DNA of 64,000 bases. It comes from PVC group bacterium. GTDB lineage: Bacteria; Verrucomicrobiota; Kiritimatiellia; UBA8416. Below the pieces are notes generated by a model that did not search any database, was not told where the DNA came from, and saw only the letters and a program-made list of their open reading frames with translations. Below, in pieces: positions 51,756-61,481 of this stretch; the stretch's first letter is position 1, and each line of letters begins with the position of its first letter. The translations under genes and the position numbers were made by a program. Where the stretch lies: the NCBI GenBank assembly GCA_003567005.1, contig PXBF01000107.1, positions 1 through 64,000 of the forward strand. The letters are read 5' to 3'.

Positions 51756-51873
51756 GCCGTGAGACTCCTGCGCAGCATCTTTGTAAAACCTACACCTTAT
51801 GTGTTTTTGTTTCTGGAACGCCATTAGTTAGATTACTGATGCAGAGCCTATGGTAAAGTAGGCTCTCCTGCAA

Positions 51874-53583
51874 TCAAATACGCGCGGGGGTCTCAATGCC
51901 CAGTATGTTCAGGCCGCGTTTTAGTATGGTTGCGGTTATGGCACAAAGTCGTACGCGGCTTTCGCGGACGCCTGGGTCAGCTTTGAGGCAAGGTACATTT
52001 TGGTAAAAGCTACTGTACGTTTGTGAAAGCGTATAGAGGTAGTCGGCAATCACGCTGGGGCGATAGGCAGCGGCAGCACGAGTAACCACATCAGGGAAGC
52101 GCAGGATCTGTATGCAGAGCGCCCGTTCGCGAGGATCGGTTAGCTGTAGCGAGGTTTGGTCTGAGATGGGGGTTCCTTCTCGTGCGCTGTATTTATCAAG
52201 AAGGCTTGCAATTCTTGCGTAGGCATATTGGAGATAAGGTCCCGAATTGCCATCCAATGCCAATGCCTTGTCCCACGTGAACGTGATGAGGGTCTGCGGG
52301 TTCTGGCTTAAATCGGCATATTTCACGGCTCCGATACCGACAGCGCGCGCGACCTCTTTGCGTTCGGGTTCGGGCATATCGGGGTTAAGTTCCGATACCA
52401 TGTCATATGCTCTCCGTTCCGCTTCGTCGAGAAGTGCCTCTAGTTTGATTACATTTCCTTGCCGCGTGGAGAACGTGGCTTCGGGCAAGCGCATAAGGCC
52501 GAACCAAACATGTTCGAGGCGCGATTGACATCCGGTTTTGCGTGCGATGGCAAAGAATTGTTTGAAATGTAATTGTTGTCGTTCGTCGGTCACATAAATG
52601 ATTCGCTCGGGATGAAATTCTGCTTCGCGGGATTGGACGGTTGCGACATCGGTGGTCGCATAGTTATATCCACCGTCTCTTTTTTGCACGATGCATACCG
52701 GCAAGCCCTCATCCTCGAGGCGCACAATCAATGCGCCTTCGCTTTCTTCGGCTAATGCTTGTTCGCGCAATGTGGAAATAACGTCTGCGAGATCATTATG
52801 ATAAAAACTTTCGCCACGTATGAGATCGAAATGTACGTCCAGTCGCTGATAAATTTTTTCGAATTCGCCAAGGCTGATTTCAATAAAGGTTTGCCATAGG
52901 GATCGATTTTCGGGATCCCCTTTCTGCAGTTTCACCAATTCTGCGCGGCAAGCATCCATCCAGTCGTCATCATTTCGTGCACGTTCATAGCTTGTAACGT
53001 AGATGCGTTCCAGCTCCTCGATGGGGGCCTGTTTTAGGCGATCTTTATCTAGAAACTTTCGGTATCCCATGATGAGAATGCCGAATTGGGTACCCCAGTC
53101 ACCAATGTGGTTGTCGGCGATCACATGATAACCGAGACTGCGATACATACGGTCGATCGCATTGCCTATAATGGTGGATCGGATGTGTCCGATGTGCATG
53201 GGTTTGGCAACATTCGGACTGGAGTAATCGATGATTACGGTTTTTCCTTCTCCTTGCTGTGGGATGCCACTGGTTGGGTCATTGCCTATGTGGCTGGTTT
53301 TCTGCAAAATCCAGTTGTCATCGAGAAAAATATTAATAAACCCTGGGCCTGCTACTTCCATGCCTGCAATACCGGTAGGCATGGGGCCGGCTTCCACAAC
53401 TGCTTTTGCCAATTCGCGCGGTATTTTGCCAAGGCGTTTGGCGAGTCCCATGGCCGCATTGCATTGATAGTCGCCGAATTTCGGATTCTGGGTTTCGACT
53501 ACCGTAATATCTTGCGGTGTGTCGTCTAGGATCGACGCAAATCGTGCTTGCAGCGTTGCGCTTAGCAATGCTGTAACCGTCAT
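51874..53583 (-). CDS. argS: Arginyl-tRNA synthetase
   Basis: 569 residues, class Ia. SSPNVAKPMHIGHIRSTIIG holds the HIGH motif; the KMSK-like loop is TRQGNVIKLEAL, degenerate as in all ArgRS; GNSGPYLQYAYARI and SFYQNVPC are family features. The N-terminal Add-1 domain (ATLQARFASIL ... AMGLAKRLGKIP) binds the D-loop. ATG 53583 was chosen over 53607. A G8 tract lies in the 224 bp before it. Confidence 0.97.
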   Translation of the reverse strand: MTVTALLSATLQARFASILDDTPQDITVVETQNPKFGDYQCNAAMGLAKRLGKIPRELAKAVVEAGPMPTGIAGMEVAGPGFINIFLDDNWILQKTSHIGNDPTSGIPQQGEGKTVIIDYSSPNVAKPMHIGHIRSTIIGNAIDRMYRSLGYHVIADNHIGDWGTQFGILIMGYRKFLDKDRLKQAPIEELERIYVTSYERARNDDDWMDACRAELVKLQKGDPENRSLWQTFIEISLGEFEKIYQRLDVHFDLIRGESFYHNDLADVISTLREQALAEESEGALIVRLEDEGLPVCIVQKRDGGYNYATTDVATVQSREAEFHPERIIYVTDERQQLHFKQFFAIARKTGCQSRLEHVWFGLMRLPEATFSTRQGNVIKLEALLDEAERRAYDMVSELNPDMPEPERKEVARAVGIGAVKYADLSQNPQTLITFTWDKALALDGNSGPYLQYAYARIASLLDKYSAREGTPISDQTSLQLTDPRERALCIQILRFPDVVTRAAAAYRPSVIADYLYTLSQTYSSFYQNVPCLKADPGVRESRVRLCAITATILKRGLNILGIETPARI

Positions 53584-53607
53584 GTTTTTTTGATTATTTG
53601 ATTCCAT

Positions 53608-53807
53608 GCCCGCGTTCTATACCGAATCGATCGGGGAAGCGCAACACTGCAGGTTCGCGTATGCTTGGTTTTATTCGGTGTACGTTGCCGGTGAAACACC
53701 TGGCGGTAGTCTTTAACCATGCGTCTGGCCAGCTAGATGCTACATCAATATGCGTTACGCGGGGGGGGATATATGGCTCTTTTGCTGTGCTATCTCTATT
53801 GGTATGT
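53608..53807. other. Gap before argS with a G8 tract
   Basis: 200 bp between the PEGA gene and argS. Eight G (53761-53768) are the only striking feature. No promoter pair is convincing. The reverse frame that crosses it has no family resemblance. Confidence 0.5.
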
Positions 53808-55127
53808 TTAGCGTATCGATCGGATGGAAGTCGCCTCATCTCGCGGGATATTGCGTATCATGCCTGTTTCCAACTTGAGTTCAATTGTATCGGTATCGTT
53901 GGTTCCGGACCAGTACCCTCTATAGACATTGGTTGCGGTGGTGATTTCATAATTGGGTTTTGGCAGGGGGTCCAAGTCGTAGTGTTTTGTGATGCGTTCA
54001 TGGCTGGAGATGTCAATCGTTTCCTGTATCCGCCTGTAGCCGGTACGTAAGATGGTCACGGTATGTTCTCCCTCAACAAGTGGATGTATTTCGTATGGTA
54101 AGGATGTTTCGTCTTCCGATTCGGGGTCAGGTTGTGTTTGGCCCGCGAGGATATCATTTATCAAAATGCGAGCTTCCGGGGGCGTTGTAGTTACGATGAG
54201 TGTACCGCCGGTTACCTCCATGTCAAAATGGAAATCGCGTTGTTCGCCGGCTTGCAGAAGAATGTTCGTTTGGATCGTGCGATAGGCAGGGTGTTCAAGG
54301 GTCACACGATATTCACCAGCAGGTAAGGTTGATAGAGAGAGGGGGGTGCGACCACGGAAGTTATCATCAATGAGCACGCGCGCACGCTCCGGGGTGCTGT
54401 TGAAATGGATGCTGCCTGGCTCCGCAATCAAGCTAATATTGAGGTGGCGGGATTCTCCTGCTTCAACAGTTAGTGTCTCCGTAAAGGTACGGTAGCCACG
54501 CATTTGCACCTGAAGTTCGGTGCTGCCGGCAGGGAGTGCGGAAATTTGCAAGGGCGTTGTGCCGATGGCTTCTTCATTCAGATAGACGGTTGCCCCATCG
54601 GGAGAGGATTCAATTGTAATTTCGGCAGATTCGCGTTGCATATCGAACTCGAGTATTTGTGTTGTGCCTGGTTCTACGTTGTGCCGGAGGTGCAGTGGCG
54701 CATAGCCGTCTAATTGAATGAGGCCGGTTAGGGGGCCGGGCTCAATGCCTCGCAGCAGCAGAGGGGAAAGCCCGCTGGCATGACCGTCAATCGATACTTG
54801 TGCTGCGGCAGGTGTCGTTCTGATCAGGAGCGTAGAAGGGATCGGTTCCAGCGTTAATGCTAGATGTGTCGGTTCGGTGTCATCGAACAACTGGAGAGAA
54901 TCGAAGCTAGTAAAATATCCATCTCGGGTGGCACTGACGAGGTAGGCGTTGGGTTGTGCAATAACCCTTGCCGGAGAAATGCCGGCTCGTATCGTATTCA
55001 TGCGGATATGTGCGCCGGAGGGGTCGGTGTTAATGTGTACAGTCGCCCGTGCGATCGTGACGATAGAGAGGTACAAAACAATATGTTTCAGATAGAAAAG
55101 TCGATTGTTTACGTGTTTATGGAGCAT
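53808..55127 (-). CDS. PEGA-repeat exported protein
   Basis: 439 residues. An N-terminal signal or anchor (FYLKHIVLYLSIVTIARA) is followed by five or six PEGA units: ATVHINTDPSGAHIRMN, AEITIESSPDGATVYLNEEA, SIHFNSTPERARVLIDDNF, GTLIVTTTPPEARILINDIL. PEGA domains are surface-layer-like beta sandwiches that may bind glycan or protein. The end ETGMIRNIPRDEATSIRSI suggests a cap. ATG 55127 has GGAGGGGG upstream and overlaps the FHA gene end by 11 bp. Confidence 0.88.
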   Translation of the reverse strand: MLHKHVNNRLFYLKHIVLYLSIVTIARATVHINTDPSGAHIRMNTIRAGISPARVIAQPNAYLVSATRDGYFTSFDSLQLFDDTEPTHLALTLEPIPSTLLIRTTPAAAQVSIDGHASGLSPLLLRGIEPGPLTGLIQLDGYAPLHLRHNVEPGTTQILEFDMQRESAEITIESSPDGATVYLNEEAIGTTPLQISALPAGSTELQVQMRGYRTFTETLTVEAGESRHLNISLIAEPGSIHFNSTPERARVLIDDNFRGRTPLSLSTLPAGEYRVTLEHPAYRTIQTNILLQAGEQRDFHFDMEVTGGTLIVTTTPPEARILINDILAGQTQPDPESEDETSLPYEIHPLVEGEHTVTILRTGYRRIQETIDISSHERITKHYDLDPLPKPNYEITTATNVYRGYWSGTNDTDTIELKLETGMIRNIPRDEATSIRSIR

Positions 55128-56379
55128 GGTTACCCCCTCCCCGTGTGGAGAGTCCTTGTAAGCGATCCGATGCCGTGCGGTAGCGCAAATCGCGATCGTC
55201 CGGTAACCGGGCAAGAATCAATCGCAGCAGCTCCGTTTCGGCTTCGGTATCATTTCGTTGTGCGGCTCGGTCGGCTTCGGCAAAGATATCTTGGATATGT
55301 GCATCTAGATCTCGACGGTATTGGTCTCGCGTTCTGGCGATGTCAGTGGCGATATCGGGTGAGGGGCGTATGGAGCGCACGAGCCACGCAGCATACTCGA
55401 GATCCTGCACAGCCGTGTACAGGTGGTCATGGCGGCTTGATTGGGTTACATCAGCATCTTCTTGCGCTTTCGCAAGTTTTTGTTGTGCGAGCCGCATGAG
55501 GTTTTGATCCGAAAAATCGTGGATCCAATTTCCGAATAACGTGGCGGCGGTTGTTTCGATTTGTGCGGCGAGGTTGCGGAAGCTAGCGGATCCTCCGCCT
55601 ACGGGGTTACGAACGATGTGCTGTCGGTTATTGACAAACGCTTGGATGCGGATTTCAGAGGGACTGGTGTCCATGTTATCTTCGCTGGCCAAGGAAAAGA
55701 ATCCAGATTCGGCAAAGTTGCGGGACAAGATTTCGATCTGGTAGCGTGATATTGGGACGGAGCGATGCATGTCCCGATTGGTGGCGAGGTCTTCGATGCG
55801 AATCGTGGCGACATCTGGCGGCAGAATCTGAAAGTGCATCGTGTGAATGGTGTTGGTGTCGGCTTGTATCCGGTAATAATCCAGTCCGAGATAGGGTATT
55901 ATGGTATGTTCGGCCCACTCCTGTGCAGTAGGGGTAGCCGTGTCTTGTTCTGAGGGGGTGGGCGGTATCCAGAGGAAGAAGGCATAGGCGGCTAATGCAA
56001 TGGCGATGGTGCAGCAAATGACGGTTAGCGGTGTTATAAATCTCTGGTACGTTGCGGATCTATTCGGGCTTGGCACGCCTCCGTCGGATTCAACAAGGAT
56101 TGTGGTATCTCCGATCGAAATGCGCCGGTTTTTCCAAAGGGGCGCTTCTTGCACGCGCGCACCATCGACTTCCGTGCAATTGGCACTTTTGAGGTCCGCG
56201 ACCCAAAGAAGTCCGTCGCGAAGGAAGATGCGGCAATGATGGCGTGAAAGAGATGGGTCAAGAATAATGACATCACAATTCTCCGACCTGCCAATAAGGG
56301 CGCCTTTTTCGTCTACAGAAAAGGTCTTGCCGTACTGAGGGCCAGCGACGATACGAAAACGATAAAAAGGTACACTCAT
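55117..56379 (-). CDS. FHA-domain membrane protein
   Basis: 420 residues. Residues 5-95 are an FHA domain (ALIGRSENCDVIILDPSLSR, HHCRIFLRDGLLWVADL with the R, S and H phospho-threonine residues). A membrane helix (LTVICCTIAIALAAYAFFLW) follows at about residue 125, then 280 residues of periplasmic or external region with helices near the end (RDQYRRDLDAHIQDIFAEAD). FHA and PEGA coupling suggests a signalling pair. No kinase is here. ATG 56379 begins just at the FHA domain; 56424 would add 15 hydrophobic residues. Confidence 0.82.
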   Translation of the reverse strand: MSVPFYRFRIVAGPQYGKTFSVDEKGALIGRSENCDVIILDPSLSRHHCRIFLRDGLLWVADLKSANCTEVDGARVQEAPLWKNRRISIGDTTILVESDGGVPSPNRSATYQRFITPLTVICCTIAIALAAYAFFLWIPPTPSEQDTATPTAQEWAEHTIIPYLGLDYYRIQADTNTIHTMHFQILPPDVATIRIEDLATNRDMHRSVPISRYQIEILSRNFAESGFFSLASEDNMDTSPSEIRIQAFVNNRQHIVRNPVGGGSASFRNLAAQIETTAATLFGNWIHDFSDQNLMRLAQQKLAKAQEDADVTQSSRHDHLYTAVQDLEYAAWLVRSIRPSPDIATDIARTRDQYRRDLDAHIQDIFAEADRAAQRNDTEAETELLRLILARLPDDRDLRYRTASDRLQGLSTRGGGNHAP

Positions 56380-56549
56380 AATATAAAGAATAGCAATTGC
56401 TGTAGCAGGGGGCAAGAGCAGCATCTGGAAAACTGCAAGTATATCGGTTTTTTTGCTAACGCTATTGCCGTCCAACGCTTCTGTGCTTATTATGGAGATG
56501 ATTTTGCCCGTTGCGAGCGTTGGTGATTTCATTTCATGGAGGTACGATT

Positions 56550-57512
56550 ATGGGTGGAGGAAAAGCATGCTGCATGCCTGGGGAAAAGCGCTGCCATTGC
56601 GAAGATGGAGTCGAACCGACATTCGCACGGGTGTCGCGCGGGAAAACCGAGGGCATGGTACGTTTAGCGGGCGGTGCATTTCTGATGGGGACAAATGATA
56701 CGATTGGATTCCCGGAAGATGGTGAGGGGCCTGTTCGTAAAGTTACCCTCGAAGGATTTTTCATGGATGAGCATTCGGTGACGAATGCGGATTTTGATGC
56801 ATTTGTGGCTTCAACCGGGTATAGGACAGACGCTGAGAGGTTTGGTTATTCGTATGTGTTTCATTCGTTTTTGTCTTCGGACTTACGTGAGGCACTTATC
56901 AGAATGGGCCGGCAGCTGGCAGGACTGGAGTGGTGGTTTCATGTGGATGGAGCGGATTGGCGTCATCCGGAAGGGCCTTCTTCCGTCTTGGGCGATCATC
57001 GCATGGATCATCCCGTTGTGCATATTTCCTGGCGGGATGCGGTCGCTTATAGTACGTGGGCCGGCAAGCGGTTACCGACGGAGGCGGAGTTTGAATATGC
57101 TGCGCGCGGTGGTTTGGTGCAAAAGCGTTATTGTTGGGGCAATACGTTTATGCCGCGCGGTAAGCACATGTGTAATATTTGGCAAGGGGATTTTCCCGTG
57201 CGCAATACGGAAGAGGATGGGTATGTGGGAACGGCCCCTGCTCGTAGCTTCCCAAAGAATGGTTATGGACTGTATCATATGGCTGGCAACGTATGGGAAT
57301 GGGTGTTTGATCGGTGGAGTCCGGACTATCATATAAAGGGACCCCGCGTGAATCCGATTGGCCCGCCAGAAGGGGATCGCAGGGTGATGCGTGGCGGATC
57401 CTATTTATGTCATGATTCGTATTGTAATCGCTACCGGGTGGCGGCGCGCAGTGGTAATACGCCGGATTCATCGTCGGGTAATATGGGATTTCGCTGTGTA
57501 CGCGATTTGTAA
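56550..57512 (+). CDS. Formylglycine-generating enzyme
   Basis: 320 residues. GGSYLCHDSYCNRYR carries the cysteine pair C287/C292 that binds copper and oxidises the sulfatase Cys to formylglycine, as in human SUMF1 and bacterial FGE. GAFLMGTNDT, HPVVHISWRDAVAYSTWAGK, LPTEAEFEYAARGG and GNVWEWVFDRW are the fold motifs. It is a true FGE and not a general SUMF-like protein, since most of those lack both cysteines. The Cys-rich beginning GGKACCMPGEKRCHCED is unusual. ATG 56550 follows GGAGG. Sulfatases with CxPxR must exist elsewhere. Confidence 0.9.
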   Translation: MGGGKACCMPGEKRCHCEDGVEPTFARVSRGKTEGMVRLAGGAFLMGTNDTIGFPEDGEGPVRKVTLEGFFMDEHSVTNADFDAFVASTGYRTDAERFGYSYVFHSFLSSDLREALIRMGRQLAGLEWWFHVDGADWRHPEGPSSVLGDHRMDHPVVHISWRDAVAYSTWAGKRLPTEAEFEYAARGGLVQKRYCWGNTFMPRGKHMCNIWQGDFPVRNTEEDGYVGTAPARSFPKNGYGLYHMAGNVWEWVFDRWSPDYHIKGPRVNPIGPPEGDRRVMRGGSYLCHDSYCNRYRVAARSGNTPDSSSGNMGFRCVRDL

Positions 57513-57524
57513 TGTGGAGTAACC

Positions 57525-59687
57525 ATGATTCTGCAACTATCCCGGCGTGTACAGCGTACAGCCCAGAAGCAAGTTACCCTGATCGGTTTTGTTAATGCGC
57601 TCGGTTTTGGTTTGCTTACAGGCCAGACCATTTATTTGTTGGCCTTAGTCTATGAGGCAACCGATAGGCATATGGGAATTTTGTATGCGGCTCCCTTCTT
57701 GACGACACTAGCAGCCGTATTGGTGCCTTTCTGGTTGAATGGTCGCGAAACCACATCCATGTGGTCGCGGTTCTGGCTCTTGCGGACCTTTGTGTGTCTG
57801 GGGTATTTCGGGCTATTGTTTTTGCCTCCGACACCATTACGCATATGGCTCTTTGTTGGGTTGTACCTCGTATTTCTGGTGTTGCGGGCTTTTGGGATGG
57901 CGGGGTATTTCACAGTGATTCGCGCATTTGCCCCACCCGGTGAAACGTCGCAGTTGATGGCGCGTTCTTTGGGGGCGGGTCAGGTAGGTGTTTTGTTGGC
58001 AACCATTTTCGGGTTCTGGGTGACGCGTAGCAATTGGCTCGGTACGGAAGAGCGGAACTTATTTCTCTTGATTGGTCTAGGTACGGTTTTTAACGGTCTT
58101 ACCTCTTGGTTGATCAGTCGTTTACCGCGGACGGGGTATTTGACGGATGGTAGCCGAAGAAGTTTGGTGCAAGCTTTTGTCGAGACGTGGCGAAAGTCCA
58201 GCTTGCGTGAAGTTGCTCTGGTGGTCGTTTTGCATGCCGTGGTAGCCGTGTTCGGTGGGTACCTTATCAGTTACATGCGTAATGTGGCTTTGTTTGGCGT
58301 CGATCATATTTTCTTTTATACGGTATTAGGGGTTGTTGCCTCGATTTTGATTTCACGGATTTTGAAGATGATCGGGCGTTGGGTACGTCCGCGTATCTTA
58401 CTGTGTGCCACGCATGGTTTCCTGGCTATCCTGGTCTTGCTTTGGGCTTTATTGGATCTATTGCCGCGCTTGGCATACAGTGTTGGTGGTGTGGCGACAT
58501 TATACAGTCTGACAATACTTTGTATGACGGCATCACATATTGTATCCATGCAGTTGCGTACTGGTCGGTTACCCTTGCAGCATTCGGTAGAGCATTCGAT
58601 TGTGTTCGACTGTATGCAGACCGTAGGAGCGTTGCTGGCATTGGGGACAGCATTTCTGCTGTCGTATCTTGCGCAAGGGCGTCCTTTGGACCTGCATGAT
58701 TACAGTTTGTTTTTCATGGTTTGGGCGCTGGTAAGTCTTGGTACATGCGTTTTTGCCTTGCGAATGCGTTCTGGTGGCGCAAGCACATGGGGTGAGTTTT
58801 CCGCACTCATGCCTTCGAGTATTTTTACCATCATTCGTGCGAATCGTTTGGAACAAGAAGATTTGCCGATACGGCGACATTTGAGCTTGGAAGGTTTGCT
58901 TCTGACTCCGAATCAAGTGAGTCGGGAGTTAATGCTGGAACACCTGCGTTCGCCGGATACGGGTATTCGTACGAGCTGTATTCGTGTTTTGATGGGATAT
59001 CCATTAGATGAAGCCATTCCCGCGTTATTGGCGGAAGCGCGTTCGCCGTACAGCCCATTACGCCGTGAAGCTTTGACGGCACTGAGCTTTACGGGGCGCG
59101 GTGATTTGGTGCCGGAGTTGTGGGCGCTTTGGGATAGTGCTTCGCCTGATGTGCGCCCAGCCTTGGTCAAGGCATTGTTGCGTTTGGATGCGCCTTTGAC
59201 AGAACAGCAGATTCGAGAGGTATGGCGAGCATGCCCTCGCGGTCATCAAGGAGATATTTTCATAGGATTGGCTTTATCGCGCGACCGCATGCCATTATTA
59301 TTTGAGTTGTTAGCGGGGGAATTGGCACAACAGCCCGATTCGTACTGGTCGCAGCCGCTTTTTGACTGGGTTGCCGCAGCGGCGGATCGACGCGCTTCCA
59401 TGCAAGACATTTTTTGTGAGGAAAACCTTCGACCTGGCGGAGGTATTGATCATTTGATTGCCAATTATGAAGGCAAGTGGCCCACGGGAATAGACAAAAG
59501 GATATGTCGTCAACTGGTACTGGAGCATGCACATGATCGGTTAAACGAGTTGCTGCAAGCCGTTGTTCCTGCTGCATGGGTAAAGATTTATGATCGTAGC
59601 AGTGCACTCGGGGTATTGTTTTTATGCTTATTGTGGCATGACGGAGCCTTTTCTGTTGCTGGTACGGTCCCTGATGCGGGGGAATAG
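57525..59687 (+). CDS. MFS-type transporter fused to HEAT-like repeats
   Basis: 720 residues. Residues 20-425 hold about twelve membrane segments in an MFS-like arrangement (for example GFVNALGFGLLTGQTIYLL, ARSLGAGQVGVLLATIFGFW). The cytosolic part from residue 450 has repeats of about 30 residues (GIRTSCIRVLMGYPLDEAIP, LRREALTALSFTGRGDLVPE, VRPALVKALLRLDAPLTEQQ) like HEAT/PBS-lyase repeats. Start by GGAG upstream, 12 bp after FGE. Substrate unknown. It resembles nucleotide-carrier-like MFS proteins with HEAT tails. Confidence 0.75.
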   Translation: MILQLSRRVQRTAQKQVTLIGFVNALGFGLLTGQTIYLLALVYEATDRHMGILYAAPFLTTLAAVLVPFWLNGRETTSMWSRFWLLRTFVCLGYFGLLFLPPTPLRIWLFVGLYLVFLVLRAFGMAGYFTVIRAFAPPGETSQLMARSLGAGQVGVLLATIFGFWVTRSNWLGTEERNLFLLIGLGTVFNGLTSWLISRLPRTGYLTDGSRRSLVQAFVETWRKSSLREVALVVVLHAVVAVFGGYLISYMRNVALFGVDHIFFYTVLGVVASILISRILKMIGRWVRPRILLCATHGFLAILVLLWALLDLLPRLAYSVGGVATLYSLTILCMTASHIVSMQLRTGRLPLQHSVEHSIVFDCMQTVGALLALGTAFLLSYLAQGRPLDLHDYSLFFMVWALVSLGTCVFALRMRSGGASTWGEFSALMPSSIFTIIRANRLEQEDLPIRRHLSLEGLLLTPNQVSRELMLEHLRSPDTGIRTSCIRVLMGYPLDEAIPALLAEARSPYSPLRREALTALSFTGRGDLVPELWALWDSASPDVRPALVKALLRLDAPLTEQQIREVWRACPRGHQGDIFIGLALSRDRMPLLFELLAGELAQQPDSYWSQPLFDWVAAAADRRASMQDIFCEENLRPGGGIDHLIANYEGKWPTGIDKRICRQLVLEHAHDRLNELLQAVVPAAWVKIYDRSSALGVLFLCLLWHDGAFSVAGTVPDAGE

Positions 59688-59762
59688 TGCGGTATGGACA
59701 ATCGTCGTTTGCCTCGGTAGTATCCTGCGGAAAAGCAGTACAGAAAACCGATAGGAGTTGGC

Positions 59763-61397
59763 ATGAATAACAAACCATTGACAGATACACCCGAATGGCG
59801 GCAGTTGGTGCGTCAGGCGTCTAGCATGAAACATGCGTCGATGCGCGAGTTGTTTGCTGCGGATGCGTCGCGCGCCTCGGATCTGTGTTTGGAGGCTTGT
59901 GGGCTATTTTTGGATTATTCCAAGAACCTCGTAGATCGTCAGACGATGCATCAACTTTTGGCGTTGGCGCAAACCTGCGAAGTACATCCCGCTGCTGAAC
60001 GTATGTTTGGCGGTGAGCGGATCAATCAGACGGAGAATCGGGCGGTATTGCATACTGCGTTGCGGGAGCGCCGCGAAGATGTTTCCATTTGTGTTGACGG
60101 TGAGGATGTTCTTCCGGCTGTACGCGAAGTGTTAGATCAGATGGGGCGTTTTTCGGATGCCGTGCGTTCCGGTGATTGGGTAGGCCATACCGGCAAACGT
60201 ATTCGAAATATTATCAATATTGGGATTGGTGGATCGGATTTAGGGCCCGCTATGGCGTATGAGGCCCTGAAACCGTATTCCCAGCGTGATGTACAGGTAC
60301 AATTTGTGTCTAATGTGGATGGGACCCATTTGGCGGAGGCCCTCTTAGGATTGAATCCGGAAGAAACGTTATTTGTGGTCGTGTCGAAGACGTTTACTAC
60401 ACAGGAAACCATGACGAATGCCCAAAGTGCGCGTGAATGGTTGTTGGACACGATGGAGGATGAAGCTTCCGTAGCCCGTCATTTTGTGGCGGTTTCCACG
60501 AATAAGGAGGCTGTATCTGCCTTTGGTATCGATCCCGCCAATATGTTTGTATTCTGGGATTGGGTGGGCGGTCGTTATTCCATGTGTTCCGCCGTAGGGT
60601 TGACGTTGATGCTGGCAATCGGAAAAGAAAATTTTGGTCGAATGCTAGATGGTTTCCATGCGATGGATCGCCATTTCATGGAAGCTCCTTATGATCAGAA
60701 CATGCCGGTTTTACTGGGATTGCTGGGGATATGGTACAATAATTTTCTCGGGGCACAGACGCATGCCGTATTGCCGTACGATCAATATCTGGCGAGATTT
60801 GCTGCGCATTTACAGCAGATGGATATGGAAAGCAATGGGAAATATGTCAATGAAGATGGTATCACGGTGCGTTGGCAAACGGGGCCGATCATCTGGGGTG
60901 AGCCGGGAACCAACGGGCAACATGCTTTCTATCAACTCATTCATCAAGGGACCAAATTGATACCAGCCGATTTTATTGGTTTTTGCAAAAGTCATCATCC
61001 GATGGGAGATCACCACGATAAGTTGTTGGCAAACTTTTTAGCGCAAACGGAGGCCTTGGCATTTGGGAAGACGAGGTCTGAAGTGGAGCGCGAGGGTGTA
61101 CAGGGGCCCTTGGTTCCGCATAAGGTGTTTATGGGGAACCGACCGACTAACACGATCCTGGCAGATCAGTTAACGCCGGAGGTTCTGGGTTCCTTGACAG
61201 CGTTGTATGAGCACAAGGTTTTTGTGCAAGGCGTGATATGGCAGGTATTTTCATTTGATCAGTGGGGAGTGGAGCTAGGGAAAGCGCTTGCTAGTAAGAT
61301 CTTGCCAGAGTTGGTGGCGGAAGATGAGGTTGAGCTATCACATGATTCTTCAACAAATGCGCTGATCCGGAGGATACGTGCGGCACGGAGATCCTAG
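59763..61397 (+). CDS. pgi: Glucose-6-phosphate isomerase
   Basis: 544 residues, typical length. [17 protein letters not shown] and [15 protein letters not shown] bind the sugar phosphate; [19 protein letters not shown] has the catalytic Glu/His and is the PGI signature 1 region; [13 protein letters not shown] is the signature 2 with Lys. It converts glucose 6-phosphate and fructose 6-phosphate. GGAG is 5 nt before the ATG. Confidence 0.98.
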   Translation: MNNKPLTDTPEWRQLVRQASSMKHASMRELFAADASRASDLCLEACGLFLDYSKNLVDRQTMHQLLALAQTCEVHPAAERMFGGERINQTENRAVLHTALRERREDVSICVDGEDVLPAVREVLDQMGRFSDAVRSGDWVGHTGKRIRNIINIGIGGSDLGPAMAYEALKPYSQRDVQVQFVSNVDGTHLAEALLGLNPEETLFVVVSKTFTTQETMTNAQSAREWLLDTMEDEASVARHFVAVSTNKEAVSAFGIDPANMFVFWDWVGGRYSMCSAVGLTLMLAIGKENFGRMLDGFHAMDRHFMEAPYDQNMPVLLGLLGIWYNNFLGAQTHAVLPYDQYLARFAAHLQQMDMESNGKYVNEDGITVRWQTGPIIWGEPGTNGQHAFYQLIHQGTKLIPADFIGFCKSHHPMGDHHDKLLANFLAQTEALAFGKTRSEVEREGVQGPLVPHKVFMGNRPTNTILADQLTPEVLGSLTALYEHKVFVQGVIWQVFSFDQWGVELGKALASKILPELVAEDEVELSHDSSTNALIRRIRAARRS

Positions 61398-61481
61398 TTG
61401 CGTATTTGCCGAGGAATCGACATGCTTTCTATTCGTGCTGTTTTTGTGGCGGTTGCTCTTCGTTGGTGATGGGGGTGTGAT

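Noticed and set aside
53594..53839. Reverse frame of 81 codons upstream of argS
   Set aside because: No family resemblance, overlaps the PEGA gene end and crosses a G8 tract.
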